Below, one piece after another: positions 1-7,250 of a stretch of 64,000 bases of DNA. The notes under the pieces were generated by a model. That model was given only the letters and a program-made list of their open reading frames with translations, was not told the DNA's origin and did no database searches. A program made the position numbers and the translations under genes. Numbering within the stretch: the stretch's first letter is position 1; each line of letters begins with the position of its first letter. Origin of the DNA: a virus; IMG/VR virus record IMGVR_UViG_3300032236_001859, positions 124,001 through 188,000 of that record; one strand, 5' to 3'.

Positions 1-604
1 CAAAGATCGGGGAGACCCCATCGACTTCATAGAGTTCAACAGTGGCGTGATGCAAGAACTTGTCGGTGATCGCGGCGCCGTTGACTTGAAGCGAGGGGTA
101 AAAGCCGATGAGATCGTTGGCGGGCACCCCAGTATCCGTGTACTCGAAACCAAGGAGACACATGGACACCGTACTGGAGCCCAGGCGATTGTAGATCTGG
201 GTGAGGTCGCGGTGGTCATCCCCGGTGATCGCATCGATTTGGTCTTCGCCACCACCGAAGACAAGTTTGTTGAGATCCCTGTTCTCCGCATTGGCGTCGT
301 CGTAGATCTCGACGAGCATGGCGTGTTCTTCATAGGGAGGGAACTTGACGGCAAAGGTACCCGCACCATTGGCACTCTCGTAGGCCGAGGCGACATCGAT
401 GCTGTAACAACGCAGGAGGACTTCAGGGGTGCAGACATCGTAACCCGTGATATCCAGGGCCTCACCGGTGAGCCCCCCAGGAATCAGTTTAAGGAGACGT
501 GCACGCACGGTGCCCACGGGGGCACTGGGGAGGACGCCAACACAGGGGTGCCCAGCATTCAGGGTACCCGCGGTGACATTGTTCACAAAGGATGGATATT
601 TCAC
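1..604 (-). CDS. Virion-type protein of unknown function, truncated by the window edge
   Basis: An open minus-strand frame runs from a GTG at 604 off the left edge without a stop, giving about 201 residues beginning VKYPSFVNNVTAGTLN. GTG is chosen as start because GGAG lies seven bases upstream and no ATG occurs near the start of this frame. The product is rich in beta-forming residues, with no signal peptide, membrane segment or catalytic motif that I recognise. It is the last gene of a tight series that begins after the nuclease cassette. Its neighbours look like virion components, so a structural role is inferred only from context. The opposite-strand frame over the same bases is a shadow. 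Confidence 0.7.
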   Translation of the reverse strand, partial: MKYPSFVNNVTAGTLNAGHPCVGVLPSAPVGTVRARLLKLIPGGLTGEALDITGYDVCTPEVLLRCYSIDVASAYESANGAGTFAVKFPPYEEHAMLVEIYDDANAENRDLNKLVFGGGEDQIDAITGDDHRDLTQIYNRLGSSTVSMCLLGFEYTDTGVPANDLIGFYPSLQVNGAAITDKFLHHATVELYEVDGVSPIF

Positions 605-655
605 GTGTAATCTCCGATGCTGGAAATCTTGGGATTAGATGGGGGCTGACAATGC

Positions 656-1582
656 CTACCAGGCCCAGAGCGTGGTCAGCGGGTTGAGATGAATGATGAC
701 TTCACCGGCGTCACGCAGTGCGCTCGGGTTGGCTTCTCGCGTGATCTCAATGGTGAATCCCCTGGATTCCTTGTCACCGTCTTCGTCGTCAACAATGGGC
801 ATCCAGTTCGGGATCGAGTTCACTGGGGTGGCCCCAGGAAAATAGGTCCATCTCGATTTTTCATAGGCGCTGCCACGTGGGCCGCCTACTGTATCCACAC
901 GTGTCACCGTGTAGGGGTGATAGGGGTTGCAGTAGGCATCATAGATCACGGAGGCCCCCGCGGGGTGATAGCCCGCAGTGGTCCCGAATCGAGATCTCAC
1001 GACCTGGATCTGATGCCCGGATACCGCGATAACCTTCACGGCTTCATAGCCCACAACGGCGTAGTTTCCAATGATAAACAGCCCGTTCACTGGTGCCGTA
1101 AAGTTGAACACGGTATCTGAGGGTAGAATAGTTCCGGAGAGAATACGATTTCCCAACGGGGCGGCGTGGAGGACCCCAATGGAACGATGGTTGGTTTCAT
1201 CCCCGGGGCGCCGGTAGTGAATGTTAAGTTGACGGACAACATCAGAGATTCGAGTCGGCATCCGTGGCCAGACATCAACGGGATATGCGGGGTCACTCCC
1301 AGTATTGATGTCCGAGTATCCCCAGGATCTGGAATCGTCATCCCACTTCATCATGGCCAGTGAAATCGTCTCCGCACCCAGGGGTTGCGGGAAGCATGCC
1401 GCAGGGATCGAGATGTCGTGTGAAATGTTGACATCGGCGCCAATGGCGTCACGGAAGCCCTCGGGGAGCACGATATCAAGGGTTCCGCAATACTGCACTT
1501 CAGGGGGCTCCGTGAGGGGAAGGCCAGCAAATGTGGCGTTATCGGTAAGCGGGAGGGCTCCGGGTATAATGTTCATGGCCAT
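656..1582 (-). CDS. Virion-type protein with a tail-like GTTA loop motif
   Basis: 308 residues, starting MAMNIIPGALPL; the second Met (M3) could equally be the start. Around residues 165-205 there is a pattern common in phage virion and tail proteins: a glycine-led strand, a V-x-A-V-S-G turn, then a stretch ending GTTAGYHPAGA. This resembles the valine/threonine-rich 'V-S-G-x-x-x-V-x-R-x-x-x-G-T-x-A-x-x-H-x-x-G-A' repeat seen in phage tail and baseplate proteins. No enzyme motif is visible. The stop of the preceding gene is two bases upstream of the start, so the pair is translationally coupled. The family cannot be named from the sequence alone. Confidence 0.75.
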   Translation of the reverse strand: MAMNIIPGALPLTDNATFAGLPLTEPPEVQYCGTLDIVLPEGFRDAIGADVNISHDISIPAACFPQPLGAETISLAMMKWDDDSRSWGYSDINTGSDPAYPVDVWPRMPTRISDVVRQLNIHYRRPGDETNHRSIGVLHAAPLGNRILSGTILPSDTVFNFTAPVNGLFIIGNYAVVGYEAVKVIAVSGHQIQVVRSRFGTTAGYHPAGASVIYDAYCNPYHPYTVTRVDTVGGPRGSAYEKSRWTYFPGATPVNSIPNWMPIVDDEDGDKESRGFTIEITREANPSALRDAGEVIIHLNPLTTLWAW

Positions 1583-1583
1583 G

Positions 1584-2345
1584 TCAGGGCCCCATGTTCA
1601 GCACGCGGGTCACCGACACCAGGGTTTCAGAAAGAGGCGTGGAATCCACGGGTGCCCAGGCATAGGTCAGGGTGAGCACGGCACCATCACGAATCCTCGT
1701 GATCTGCTTGGTGTGGACCATCCCACTTGGCAGCCAGGTATAGGAAATAACGAATAGTGTTGCCGTCTTAGTGGAATCCGAGTAATGCGTCTTCGTGAGG
1801 AGATCACCGGTGACGGCATCCCAGGTGTACTCAGTATAATAGGCCTGGTTGTCAACCTCGAACTCGATCTCTAACCCGATTTGATCGCAGCAATCACCGC
1901 TTGGTGTGGGCCCCGGACCCCCAGAGGTCGCCCCCGGAGAGTAAGTCAGGACGCCCTTAATAGCCGTGATCTCACGAGGAGTCTGGGAATCGAAAACCCC
2001 AATGAGTCTCCATTCGAGATCAATGGGGTTCAGGGTGTCCAGGATATCAAATGCAGGGCTACCGCCATGGACCTGATAGGGGATGCGACCAGCGTTGGGG
2101 TTCTCAAGCGCCCATGTCGCCGCACCGGGGACATAGTTGACACTCAGGATCAAGGCACCCTTTTCAGTGAAAATGCCGAGGCGAGGGTAGGGTGCCCGGA
2201 GAACCAGGGGTTCGGAGTCATACTCGAGGACCAAGCGTACACTGAGGTCGTCTGCGGAGTCCAGTATCAATGGGGGCTGGGGCCGCAGGGGCACCAGCGT
2301 GGTCAACGCGGACTTCAAGTCGAGGCGGAGCTCAGAGATTAACAT
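1584..2345 (-). CDS. Hypothetical virion-type protein
   Basis: 253 residues, start MLISELRLDLKS. The protein is mostly beta-prone, with a proline/glycine linker near residues 138-148 (SPGATSGGPGPTPSGD) separating an N-terminal from a C-terminal half. The C-terminal half has repeated tyrosine/threonine-rich strands (TEYTWDAVTGDLL and similar) reminiscent of Rhs/YD-like or fibre-type beta segments, but too few for a firm call. A Cys pair (GDCCD) lies just after the linker. It sits between an unknown gene and the GTTA-motif gene with short spacing, consistent with one operon. I do not recognise a named family. Confidence 0.75.
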   Translation of the reverse strand: MLISELRLDLKSALTTLVPLRPQPPLILDSADDLSVRLVLEYDSEPLVLRAPYPRLGIFTEKGALILSVNYVPGAATWALENPNAGRIPYQVHGGSPAFDILDTLNPIDLEWRLIGVFDSQTPREITAIKGVLTYSPGATSGGPGPTPSGDCCDQIGLEIEFEVDNQAYYTEYTWDAVTGDLLTKTHYSDSTKTATLFVISYTWLPSGMVHTKQITRIRDGAVLTLTYAWAPVDSTPLSETLVSVTRVLNMGP

Positions 2346-2372
2346 GAATAGTCTCCAGCGCCGAGACAGAGA

Positions 2373-2846
2373 TCAGGGCACCTGAACGAGGTCTTCCCGG
2401 GGTTCCCTGACATCTTCAGTGATTTCGAGATCTGCGCCAGAGGTGGGCTCCGCCGCGGCGATGTCACCCTGTGGGGTCAACGCGAGCTCGATACCCTGGA
2501 TGCGTGCCAGGTTGGCGTAGAAGTTAAGGTTGACCTGGAGGGGGTGAATAACCCCGGGTTCCGGGATCCTGCCATTCTTCTCGGCACGAATCACGGAATC
2601 CCGGATGTCGGCCTGACAGCGCCTGAGGTGACGGAGGAGGAACTCCTTGGTGTCCCCGGCTTCAAAGAAGAGATCAAGGGCACCACGCTGGATGTCCTGG
2701 CGCTGCGACATCGTCCGTATATTGCAGCGGTGGTCACCAACGAAGTGGTAGACCCCGGGTCCCAGGGTGCGATTGGGTTTAATCCACGTAAGTATAACAC
2801 GCGGATATTTAACTACAACAATGGTGTGGGCGATGGACGTGTTCAT
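2373..2846 (-). CDS. Hypothetical protein
   Basis: 157 residues. The ATG overlaps the stop of the preceding gene in an ATGA arrangement, which fixes the start. The N-terminal half is beta-like, with a TWIKPNRTLGPGVYHFVGDH segment. It is followed by a helical region containing paired arginines and a Q-R-Q-D-I-Q-R-G-A-L-D-L-F-F stretch, and the C-terminus is acidic and proline-containing. No membrane segment or catalytic signature is evident. Position in the coupled series after the nuclease pair suggests a virion or morphogenesis role, but nothing in the sequence demonstrates that. Confidence 0.7.
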   Translation of the reverse strand: MNTSIAHTIVVVKYPRVILTWIKPNRTLGPGVYHFVGDHRCNIRTMSQRQDIQRGALDLFFEAGDTKEFLLRHLRRCQADIRDSVIRAEKNGRIPEPGVIHPLQVNLNFYANLARIQGIELALTPQGDIAAAEPTSGADLEITEDVREPREDLVQVP

Positions 2847-3172
2847 TTGGCGGACTTCTTCGCAGTCTTGTGACGACTCGCCAACTTGGTCAGCGCGATG
2901 TCACCATCGAGACGGCCTGGGCGGGGTGCCGCTGCCTTGAACTGTGCTGCTGTTTTTTCCAGGAATTTATTTACGATTCCCGCTTTCTTCTCATTTTTGA
3001 CAGCTTTGGGATTGCCCAGCGCAGGGGTGATCTTGCCCTTAGCGTTGGTATCGGGCTGGGTAGGCTGCTCGGGCGGCGGGGGCGCATTGGTGCCACTCCG
3101 GGGTTTAACAGGGGTGTCGGTGTGGGCTGCGATTTTCTGTGCAGCCTTGAATAAGAGTTCACGGGGTTTCAT
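2843..3172 (-). CDS. Small basic Pro/Lys-rich protein with repeated K-x-A motifs
   Basis: 109 residues, start MKPRELLFKAAQKIAAHT. An upstream in-frame ATG would add 26 residues, but the internal ATG at 3172 forms a perfect ATGA overlap with the preceding stop and is preferred. The protein is strongly basic and low in complexity: a helical N-terminus, a proline-rich middle (PPPPEQPTQP), then a Lys/Ala-rich tail. It carries at least four hydrophobic-x-Lys-x-Ala motifs (LFKAA, QKIAA, EKTAA, TKLAS), the short motif that recurs through the head-gene proteins of this window. It could be a DNA-binding, scaffold or internal virion protein; function unknown. Confidence 0.7.
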   Translation of the reverse strand: MKPRELLFKAAQKIAAHTDTPVKPRSGTNAPPPPEQPTQPDTNAKGKITPALGNPKAVKNEKKAGIVNKFLEKTAAQFKAAAPRPGRLDGDIALTKLASRHKTAKKSAK

Positions 3173-4182
3173 GGGTGCTCCGATGCGATAGGATAGTCCC
3201 GCGATGGTGGCGGACAAGTCTGGGGGGCCGGGGTGTCCTGGAGGGTCCACGTTATCTTCCCGAGATCATAGCACCTCTTGTAGCCCAGGGATGCTGCCAT
3301 CTCGAACTCAGTGGATCCAGGGTCCTGACCCCCGAGTTCCGAGATTAGGTCTCGGCGTTGTTTGGACGACTTCGCAAACCATTCACCACCCCGCCAGTAC
3401 CGATAGTCAGGTTTCGGGGTCTCGGTATCCCTGGTAAACCCGAGAGTGGCATAAACGGCACCCCCGGGCGCATAGCGTTCATCAGAGTAACTGATGACAA
3501 ACCCAGGGTGTTCCTTGCGAAACGCGGAGAGAAGTCGCGAGGCCCCTCCGGGGACAACCACCGAGGATGCGAATCTCTGGAGGAGCCATCCACCGCTGGC
3601 TCCTCTGCATGCCTCAGAATGGGTGAACGCCATTATGGCGACGACCCCATGCTCGGGGTGTGTGAGCGCATAGTTGTACTTGGCGTTCGCCTTGCCTTGA
3701 AGGTGGTAGGTTTCATAGAAGGCGTCGGCCTCAGCCTTGGGGACCTCGATGACCTCGCATTGTCGTGCACCCACCTTGACGAGGGATTCCCCGAGGCGGT
3801 AGCGGAGGATGTGCTTTAGTGCTGTCCCCCTGACCTCATCCTTCCAGAGCATGAGGGTGCGGTATCCCATGTACCTGAGATGCGTACTCTGGCGCAGTAG
3901 CCACTTCGTCGCCGTGGCATGTTTGCAGTCGTAAGTCTTCTGGATGGCATCAACATTCCAGACCTCGGGGTCAACACTGACCACTGCGAGGTCCTTTGCC
4001 AGTGCGATGACTTCGGGGTAGTAAGGCAACTGGATGGGAGACGGTGGCTCCTCGACGTGCATGGCCTTCCATGTCGAGGGTCCCGAGATCCCATACCGTT
4101 TACCAATCTTGACCACGGGTTCTCCGAGGAGTGCGTAGGCCTGCATCTCAAGAAATCGATTGGTGGGGGTTGTACGGCTCAT
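3169..4182 (-). CDS. Hef/Mom-like GNAT-type phage protein with N-terminal HTH
   Basis: 337 residues. An N-terminal helix-turn-helix-like segment lies at about residues 8-40 (KIGKRYGISGPSTW). The central region (about 145-260) matches a domain I know from phage homing-nuclease-associated proteins: H-L-Q-G-x-x-N-A, then G-V-V-A-I-M-A-F, then LQRFASSVVVPGGASRL, then ISYSDERYAPGGAVYATLGF. That pattern (core RF-x(7)-GGAS-x-L and ISY-x-D-x-R) is found in Hef-like endonuclease C-termini and has GNAT/Mom-like character. It may be a DNA modification acyltransferase or part of a mobile endonuclease system. It is coupled (ATGA) to the preceding tandem endonuclease VII gene, suggesting they act or move together. 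Unlike that gene, its base composition matches the phage. Confidence 0.7.
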   Translation of the reverse strand: MSRTTPTNRFLEMQAYALLGEPVVKIGKRYGISGPSTWKAMHVEEPPSPIQLPYYPEVIALAKDLAVVSVDPEVWNVDAIQKTYDCKHATATKWLLRQSTHLRYMGYRTLMLWKDEVRGTALKHILRYRLGESLVKVGARQCEVIEVPKAEADAFYETYHLQGKANAKYNYALTHPEHGVVAIMAFTHSEACRGASGGWLLQRFASSVVVPGGASRLLSAFRKEHPGFVISYSDERYAPGGAVYATLGFTRDTETPKPDYRYWRGGEWFAKSSKQRRDLISELGGQDPGSTEFEMAASLGYKRCYDLGKITWTLQDTPAPQTCPPPSRDYPIASEHP

Positions 4183-5018
4183 GGGGTGGCTCCGAGGTAG
4201 ATAATCGCGGCGTCAATGATATCTGGGCTGTTACGGAACTTTCCAACTGCGATGTTACATGCAAAGCAGAGAAGCCCGCGCACGTTTCCTGTGGTGTGAC
4301 AGTGGTCAATGTTGGGTGCCTTCCGTCGGTGCTCCCCAAAGGGGGCACCGCAGCAATGACATGCGTTAGAACACAGCCCCAATAACCACGTGTACTGATC
4401 TGGGTAGATGTTGTAGACCCTGACTCTTCGCTGCTTTAAGTCATCCCCAACTATCCCCACATGAGTGGTCACTGGTATCGACACCTCACGTAGAAGATAG
4501 CTCTTGATCTGCTGTAGACGTGTCGCGGAGTCATCAGAAAACCCGAGACCACTATTGCAGAACTCACAGATCACCCCACGCACATGCCCAGTGATATGGC
4601 AGTGATCTATGAACCTCTTGGAAGTCTCAAATGACGTCTTGCAAATCGCGCAGCTAGGCACGACATGCAGCTCCCGATATCTTTCAGGTGAGATATCGTA
4701 TTCTTTGCAAGTTTTACGTTCACATGCACATTTCTTACATACGGTAGATCTTGGTCGTCTGCATCGTGGGTTTGTGTTCGCATTGAACTCCTCAATAGGT
4801 AGTTTCTGTTTACACCTAGAGCAGCAAAGATGTGTCTCTGCCCCTGTGTACTTGGGGGGTGCACCAGTGCGGCCACGCCTTGCTACCCCGTGTTTTCGGC
4901 AGTGATAACAGATGGCAGCTTCATCTACTCCCATGCGGTTTGCTATACTCATCATTTTTTCGCCATCTCGGTAGCTCTTCAAGATATCTACTACTTGCGC
5001 ATCGCTTAGCTTGCTCAT
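4179..5018 (-). CDS. Tandem endonuclease VII-like HNH nuclease
   Basis: 279 residues. Residues 5-45 look like a helix-turn-helix. Residues 65-104 are Cys-rich (CCSRC, CKKC), a probable zinc ribbon. Two recombination endonuclease VII (T4 gp49, Endonuclease_VII Pfam) domains follow. Domain 1 (123-175) has CAIC, IDHCHITGHVRG and CEFCN; domain 2 (220-275) has CHCC, IDHCHTTGNVRG and CFACN. Both retain the DHCH-x(2)-G-x-VRG core and the four zinc cysteines. The family resolves branched DNA or acts as freestanding homing nucleases; two full domains in one chain is unusual. The gene is more AT-rich than its surroundings and lies just after the capsid operon terminator, which fits acquisition by transfer. 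Confidence 0.88.
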   Translation of the reverse strand: MSKLSDAQVVDILKSYRDGEKMMSIANRMGVDEAAICYHCRKHGVARRGRTGAPPKYTGAETHLCCSRCKQKLPIEEFNANTNPRCRRPRSTVCKKCACERKTCKEYDISPERYRELHVVPSCAICKTSFETSKRFIDHCHITGHVRGVICEFCNSGLGFSDDSATRLQQIKSYLLREVSIPVTTHVGIVGDDLKQRRVRVYNIYPDQYTWLLGLCSNACHCCGAPFGEHRRKAPNIDHCHTTGNVRGLLCFACNIAVGKFRNSPDIIDAAIIYLGATP

Positions 5019-5029
5019 GTAAGTACCAT

Positions 5030-5076
5030 ATTAGCTTTTAGGAATATGCAATAGATTCACTATCCCCAAAGCTAAT
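5030..5076 (-). promoter_or_regulatory. Inverted repeat in the nuclease leader
   Basis: ATTAGCTTT at 5030-5038 and AAAGCTAAT at 5068-5076 form perfect nine-base arms around an AT-rich spacer, immediately upstream of the tandem endonuclease VII gene. Extending the arms gives a longer, imperfect stem. It has no T-tract, so it is not an obvious terminator. It could be a leader hairpin, an operator-like palindrome or a trace of cassette insertion. Function is unproven. Confidence 0.4.
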
Positions 5077-5100
5077 GGCCGCGTTGCATACCAAAGAGAA

Positions 5101-5126
5101 CCCCATGGTCTGAACAGACCATGGGG
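5101..5126 (-). terminator. Hairpin terminator after the capsid gene
   Basis: A perfect 12-base-pair stem, CCCCATGGTCTG / CAGACCATGGGG with a two-base AA loop, begins 27 bases beyond the major capsid stop codon. On the minus strand it is followed by the weak pyrimidine run TTCTCTTT; on the plus strand by TTTT. It most likely ends the head operon, and might act in both directions. Confidence 0.75.
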
Positions 5127-5153
5127 TTTTGTAATACATTGAAACGCTACAGG

Positions 5154-6092
5154 TTACGCAGTAGCGATAGTTACCAATGCAACCGCTGCTGGATTGGCAA
5201 TCGTTGCCCCTCGCTCGGCATATGCGAAAAATTCGAGGTTGTATGCCCTTTTATCGACATACATTGTGGTGTCTTCAAGAACGTACGATTTTCCAAGGAA
5301 CTCTGGGGAAGCAAAGACCCAGAAGGAGCTCTCAGCCACAAGCTCGGTTTTGTTTGTCACTACCCAATTACAACCAATCAGCTTCTTCTGTTGGAAGCCA
5401 TCGACCAACATGTCTTGCGACAGGTCGCCACCGGCTTCGTCACGGGTGAACTTACTGACGTCATGGATGGTGATGTTGTTGACCAGGATGGTCACGCCGT
5501 CCAAGTGAGCGAAAGTACGTGGCAGGATCTTTTTGATCTCGAACAACGAGTTACGGGTGATGCCCGCGGGATCAACGATCTTGACGTTTTGGACGATGCC
5601 GGTTTCAGGAACGATACCGCCCTGAGGTCCGACGATGGCTTGACAAGCCGACAGCATCTTGCGGTCGAACTCGAAATCCATGTCGAGGATGGCGTTGTCC
5701 GAGATGACCTGGCGGATGTCCATACCGTAGGTACGGAGTTCCGAGGTATCCTTCGTGAACTTATGGGTCACGATACGATCGAAGTAGACCGGGTAACGGT
5801 CACCACGGAAGTAGTATTGGATGGGCTGCTGACCCAGGGGGATCGTGATGGCAGCGGGTGAGTTGGGTTCGCGTTCGACCAGCTTGACGTTCTTGTCATT
5901 GCTGAGTTGTGGGGTGAGTTCGTCATCCCCAATCTTGATCGCTGGCAGAATCTTCTCGAAGAACGAGGATTCACGGATGCGAACGCGGGTGAAGTCGGTC
6001 ACCATATCCGCTGCGGCTTTGATATGGCCCTTTTCGAGCATACCGAAGAATGCAGCATTGGACTGGGCCGCGGACAGCTTTTTCTGACTCAT
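5154..6092 (-). CDS. Major capsid protein (HK97-fold), probable
   Basis: 312 residues, start MSQKKLSAAQSN with AAGGA nine bases upstream. The overall plan fits an HK97-type major capsid protein: a short helical N-terminal region, an R-x-R-E-S-S-F-F-E-K-I-L-P segment (about 37-50), a long central beta/alpha region with PVYFDRIVTHKFTKD, and a C-terminal domain with a FASPEFLGKSYVLEDTTMYV stretch typical of capsid P-domains. It comes directly after protease-like, scaffold-like and decoration-type genes and is last before a strong terminator, the usual capsid position. A hydrophobic-x-Lys-x-Ala motif (residues 23-27, HIKAA) near the N-terminus could be a processing site. No formal family match could be run. 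Confidence 0.82.
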   Translation of the reverse strand: MSQKKLSAAQSNAAFFGMLEKGHIKAAADMVTDFTRVRIRESSFFEKILPAIKIGDDELTPQLSNDKNVKLVEREPNSPAAITIPLGQQPIQYYFRGDRYPVYFDRIVTHKFTKDTSELRTYGMDIRQVISDNAILDMDFEFDRKMLSACQAIVGPQGGIVPETGIVQNVKIVDPAGITRNSLFEIKKILPRTFAHLDGVTILVNNITIHDVSKFTRDEAGGDLSQDMLVDGFQQKKLIGCNWVVTNKTELVAESSFWVFASPEFLGKSYVLEDTTMYVDKRAYNLEFFAYAERGATIANPAAVALVTIATA

Positions 6093-6134
6093 GGTCTCAA
6101 TTCCTTGTTGGTTTGTGGTTGGAGGCTACCGAGC

Positions 6135-6746
6135 TCACAGGCTGGCAGGCAGGGTGTTTCCGGCGCGGAGGAGTTCCAGGACGGGGTAGAACGCCAGGGT
6201 GGCGTAACCATCGGGTCCAGTGAACTTGCCGGCGGGGGCGACGCGACCGATGATGATATCGGTGGCAGGAGTCGCGAGGTCACGGATAACACCGGCGTTG
6301 GCGTTACCAGCGGCAACCACAGTCAAGGGTTGGCCAGGAGCATAGGTCTTCGAGGAGTCGAAAGCAGTGGTACTGAGTTCGACGGCCGATTTCCATGCGA
6401 TGGTGCCGAAGCGGGCTTCACCAGCATAGGGCATGGCGTAGCCATTGCCGCCGCTGATGTTCGAGCGGGTTTGGGCATTCAGGGCGCCGCTGAGCAGACC
6501 GTCGCGGACGACGTCTGGAGCATTGTTGGCATCGGTGCCGGAGACCGCGAACAGCGGGAGCTGGTTCAGGGCATCAGCGGCGTCGAGGCCAGCGCGGAGC
6601 TTGCCGGTGAGGGGAGAGATGGAGCAGACAGAACCTGCGTCGATGAGGACGCCGGCGCCGATTTGACCAGAGAAGTCGACCAAGGTGTTGCGGTCGCCTT
6701 TACGGACTTCGAGCTTCTTGCCACCCATACTGGTTGGGATACTCAT
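6135..6746 (-). CDS. Probable head decoration/stabilisation protein
   Basis: 203 residues, start MSIPTSMGGKKLEV with AAAGGAAG as ribosome binding site. It is rich in Gly, Ala and Thr with alternating small and hydrophobic residues. Segments such as DAGSVCSISPLTGKLRAG and ATPATDIIIGRVAPAG resemble phage decoration or capsid-stabilising proteins, which commonly sit beside the capsid gene. It is separated from the capsid start by about 40 bases with no hairpin, so the two are likely co-transcribed. The call rests on gene order and composition, not on a diagnostic motif; another minor head protein remains possible. Confidence 0.6.
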   Translation of the reverse strand: MSIPTSMGGKKLEVRKGDRNTLVDFSGQIGAGVLIDAGSVCSISPLTGKLRAGLDAADALNQLPLFAVSGTDANNAPDVVRDGLLSGALNAQTRSNISGGNGYAMPYAGEARFGTIAWKSAVELSTTAFDSSKTYAPGQPLTVVAAGNANAGVIRDLATPATDIIIGRVAPAGKFTGPDGYATLAFYPVLELLRAGNTLPASL

Positions 6747-6808
6747 GGTTAATCTTCCTTTGGTGAAGACGTGTGAAGGGGACTGTTGTCCCGGTTATTC
6801 AGACAGGT

Positions 6809-7246
6809 TCAGTTGCCTGAGGGGATGTGCTGACGGGCATGACGATCCCAGACCGCGTCCGAAGACTCGACTTGGGCTTCAGGATCCGCGACGACGCTGG
6901 CCATCTTCGGGGCACGGCTGGCGACTTCAGCAAACTTTTGCAATGCCGTGACAGCCTTGGAGTGATCCATGACTTCATTGGCAAAGGCTTCTGCGCGTTC
7001 GGGACTCGAGATCATGCCGGTTTGCAACAGGGTTGCAGCGGCGCGCTTGGCGAGTCCACGCAGATTTGCCTGCTTGGCCTGGTCGGCTTCGCTGGCAGTC
7101 TTTTGGGTTTTCTGCGCCGAGGAGACCTGGGCTTTCAGGGCTTCGATTTCACCGGCTTGTTTTTGGATGACACCCTGGGCTTGTTCCAGGGAGGATGCGA
7201 GACCATCGAGAGTGCTCGCAACTTTCTTGAGCTCATTGCCAGTCAT
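6809..7246 (-). CDS. Coiled-coil head morphogenesis protein
   Basis: 145 residues, start MTGNELKKVASTLDGL. A longer upstream frame exists, but it lies inside the preceding gene; the ATG at 7246 is five bases beyond that gene's stop and starts a sensible protein. Residues 10-50 are a heptad-like coiled coil (LDGLASSLEQAQGVIQKQAG). The rest is helical and Ala-rich with several Lys-x-Ala motifs (KKVAS, AKRAA, QKFAE, PKMAS). It sits between the scaffold-like gene and the decoration-type gene. A scaffold, core or minor head role is the natural inference, but no family is recognised. Confidence 0.65.
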   Translation of the reverse strand: MTGNELKKVASTLDGLASSLEQAQGVIQKQAGEIEALKAQVSSAQKTQKTASEADQAKQANLRGLAKRAAATLLQTGMISSPERAEAFANEVMDHSKAVTALQKFAEVASRAPKMASVVADPEAQVESSDAVWDRHARQHIPSGN

Positions 7247-7250
7247 GGGA

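Noticed and set aside
6777-6792. Short GGGAC/GTCCC hairpin before the coiled-coil head gene
   Set aside because: Only five base pairs, no T-tract; likely chance in GC-rich DNA.
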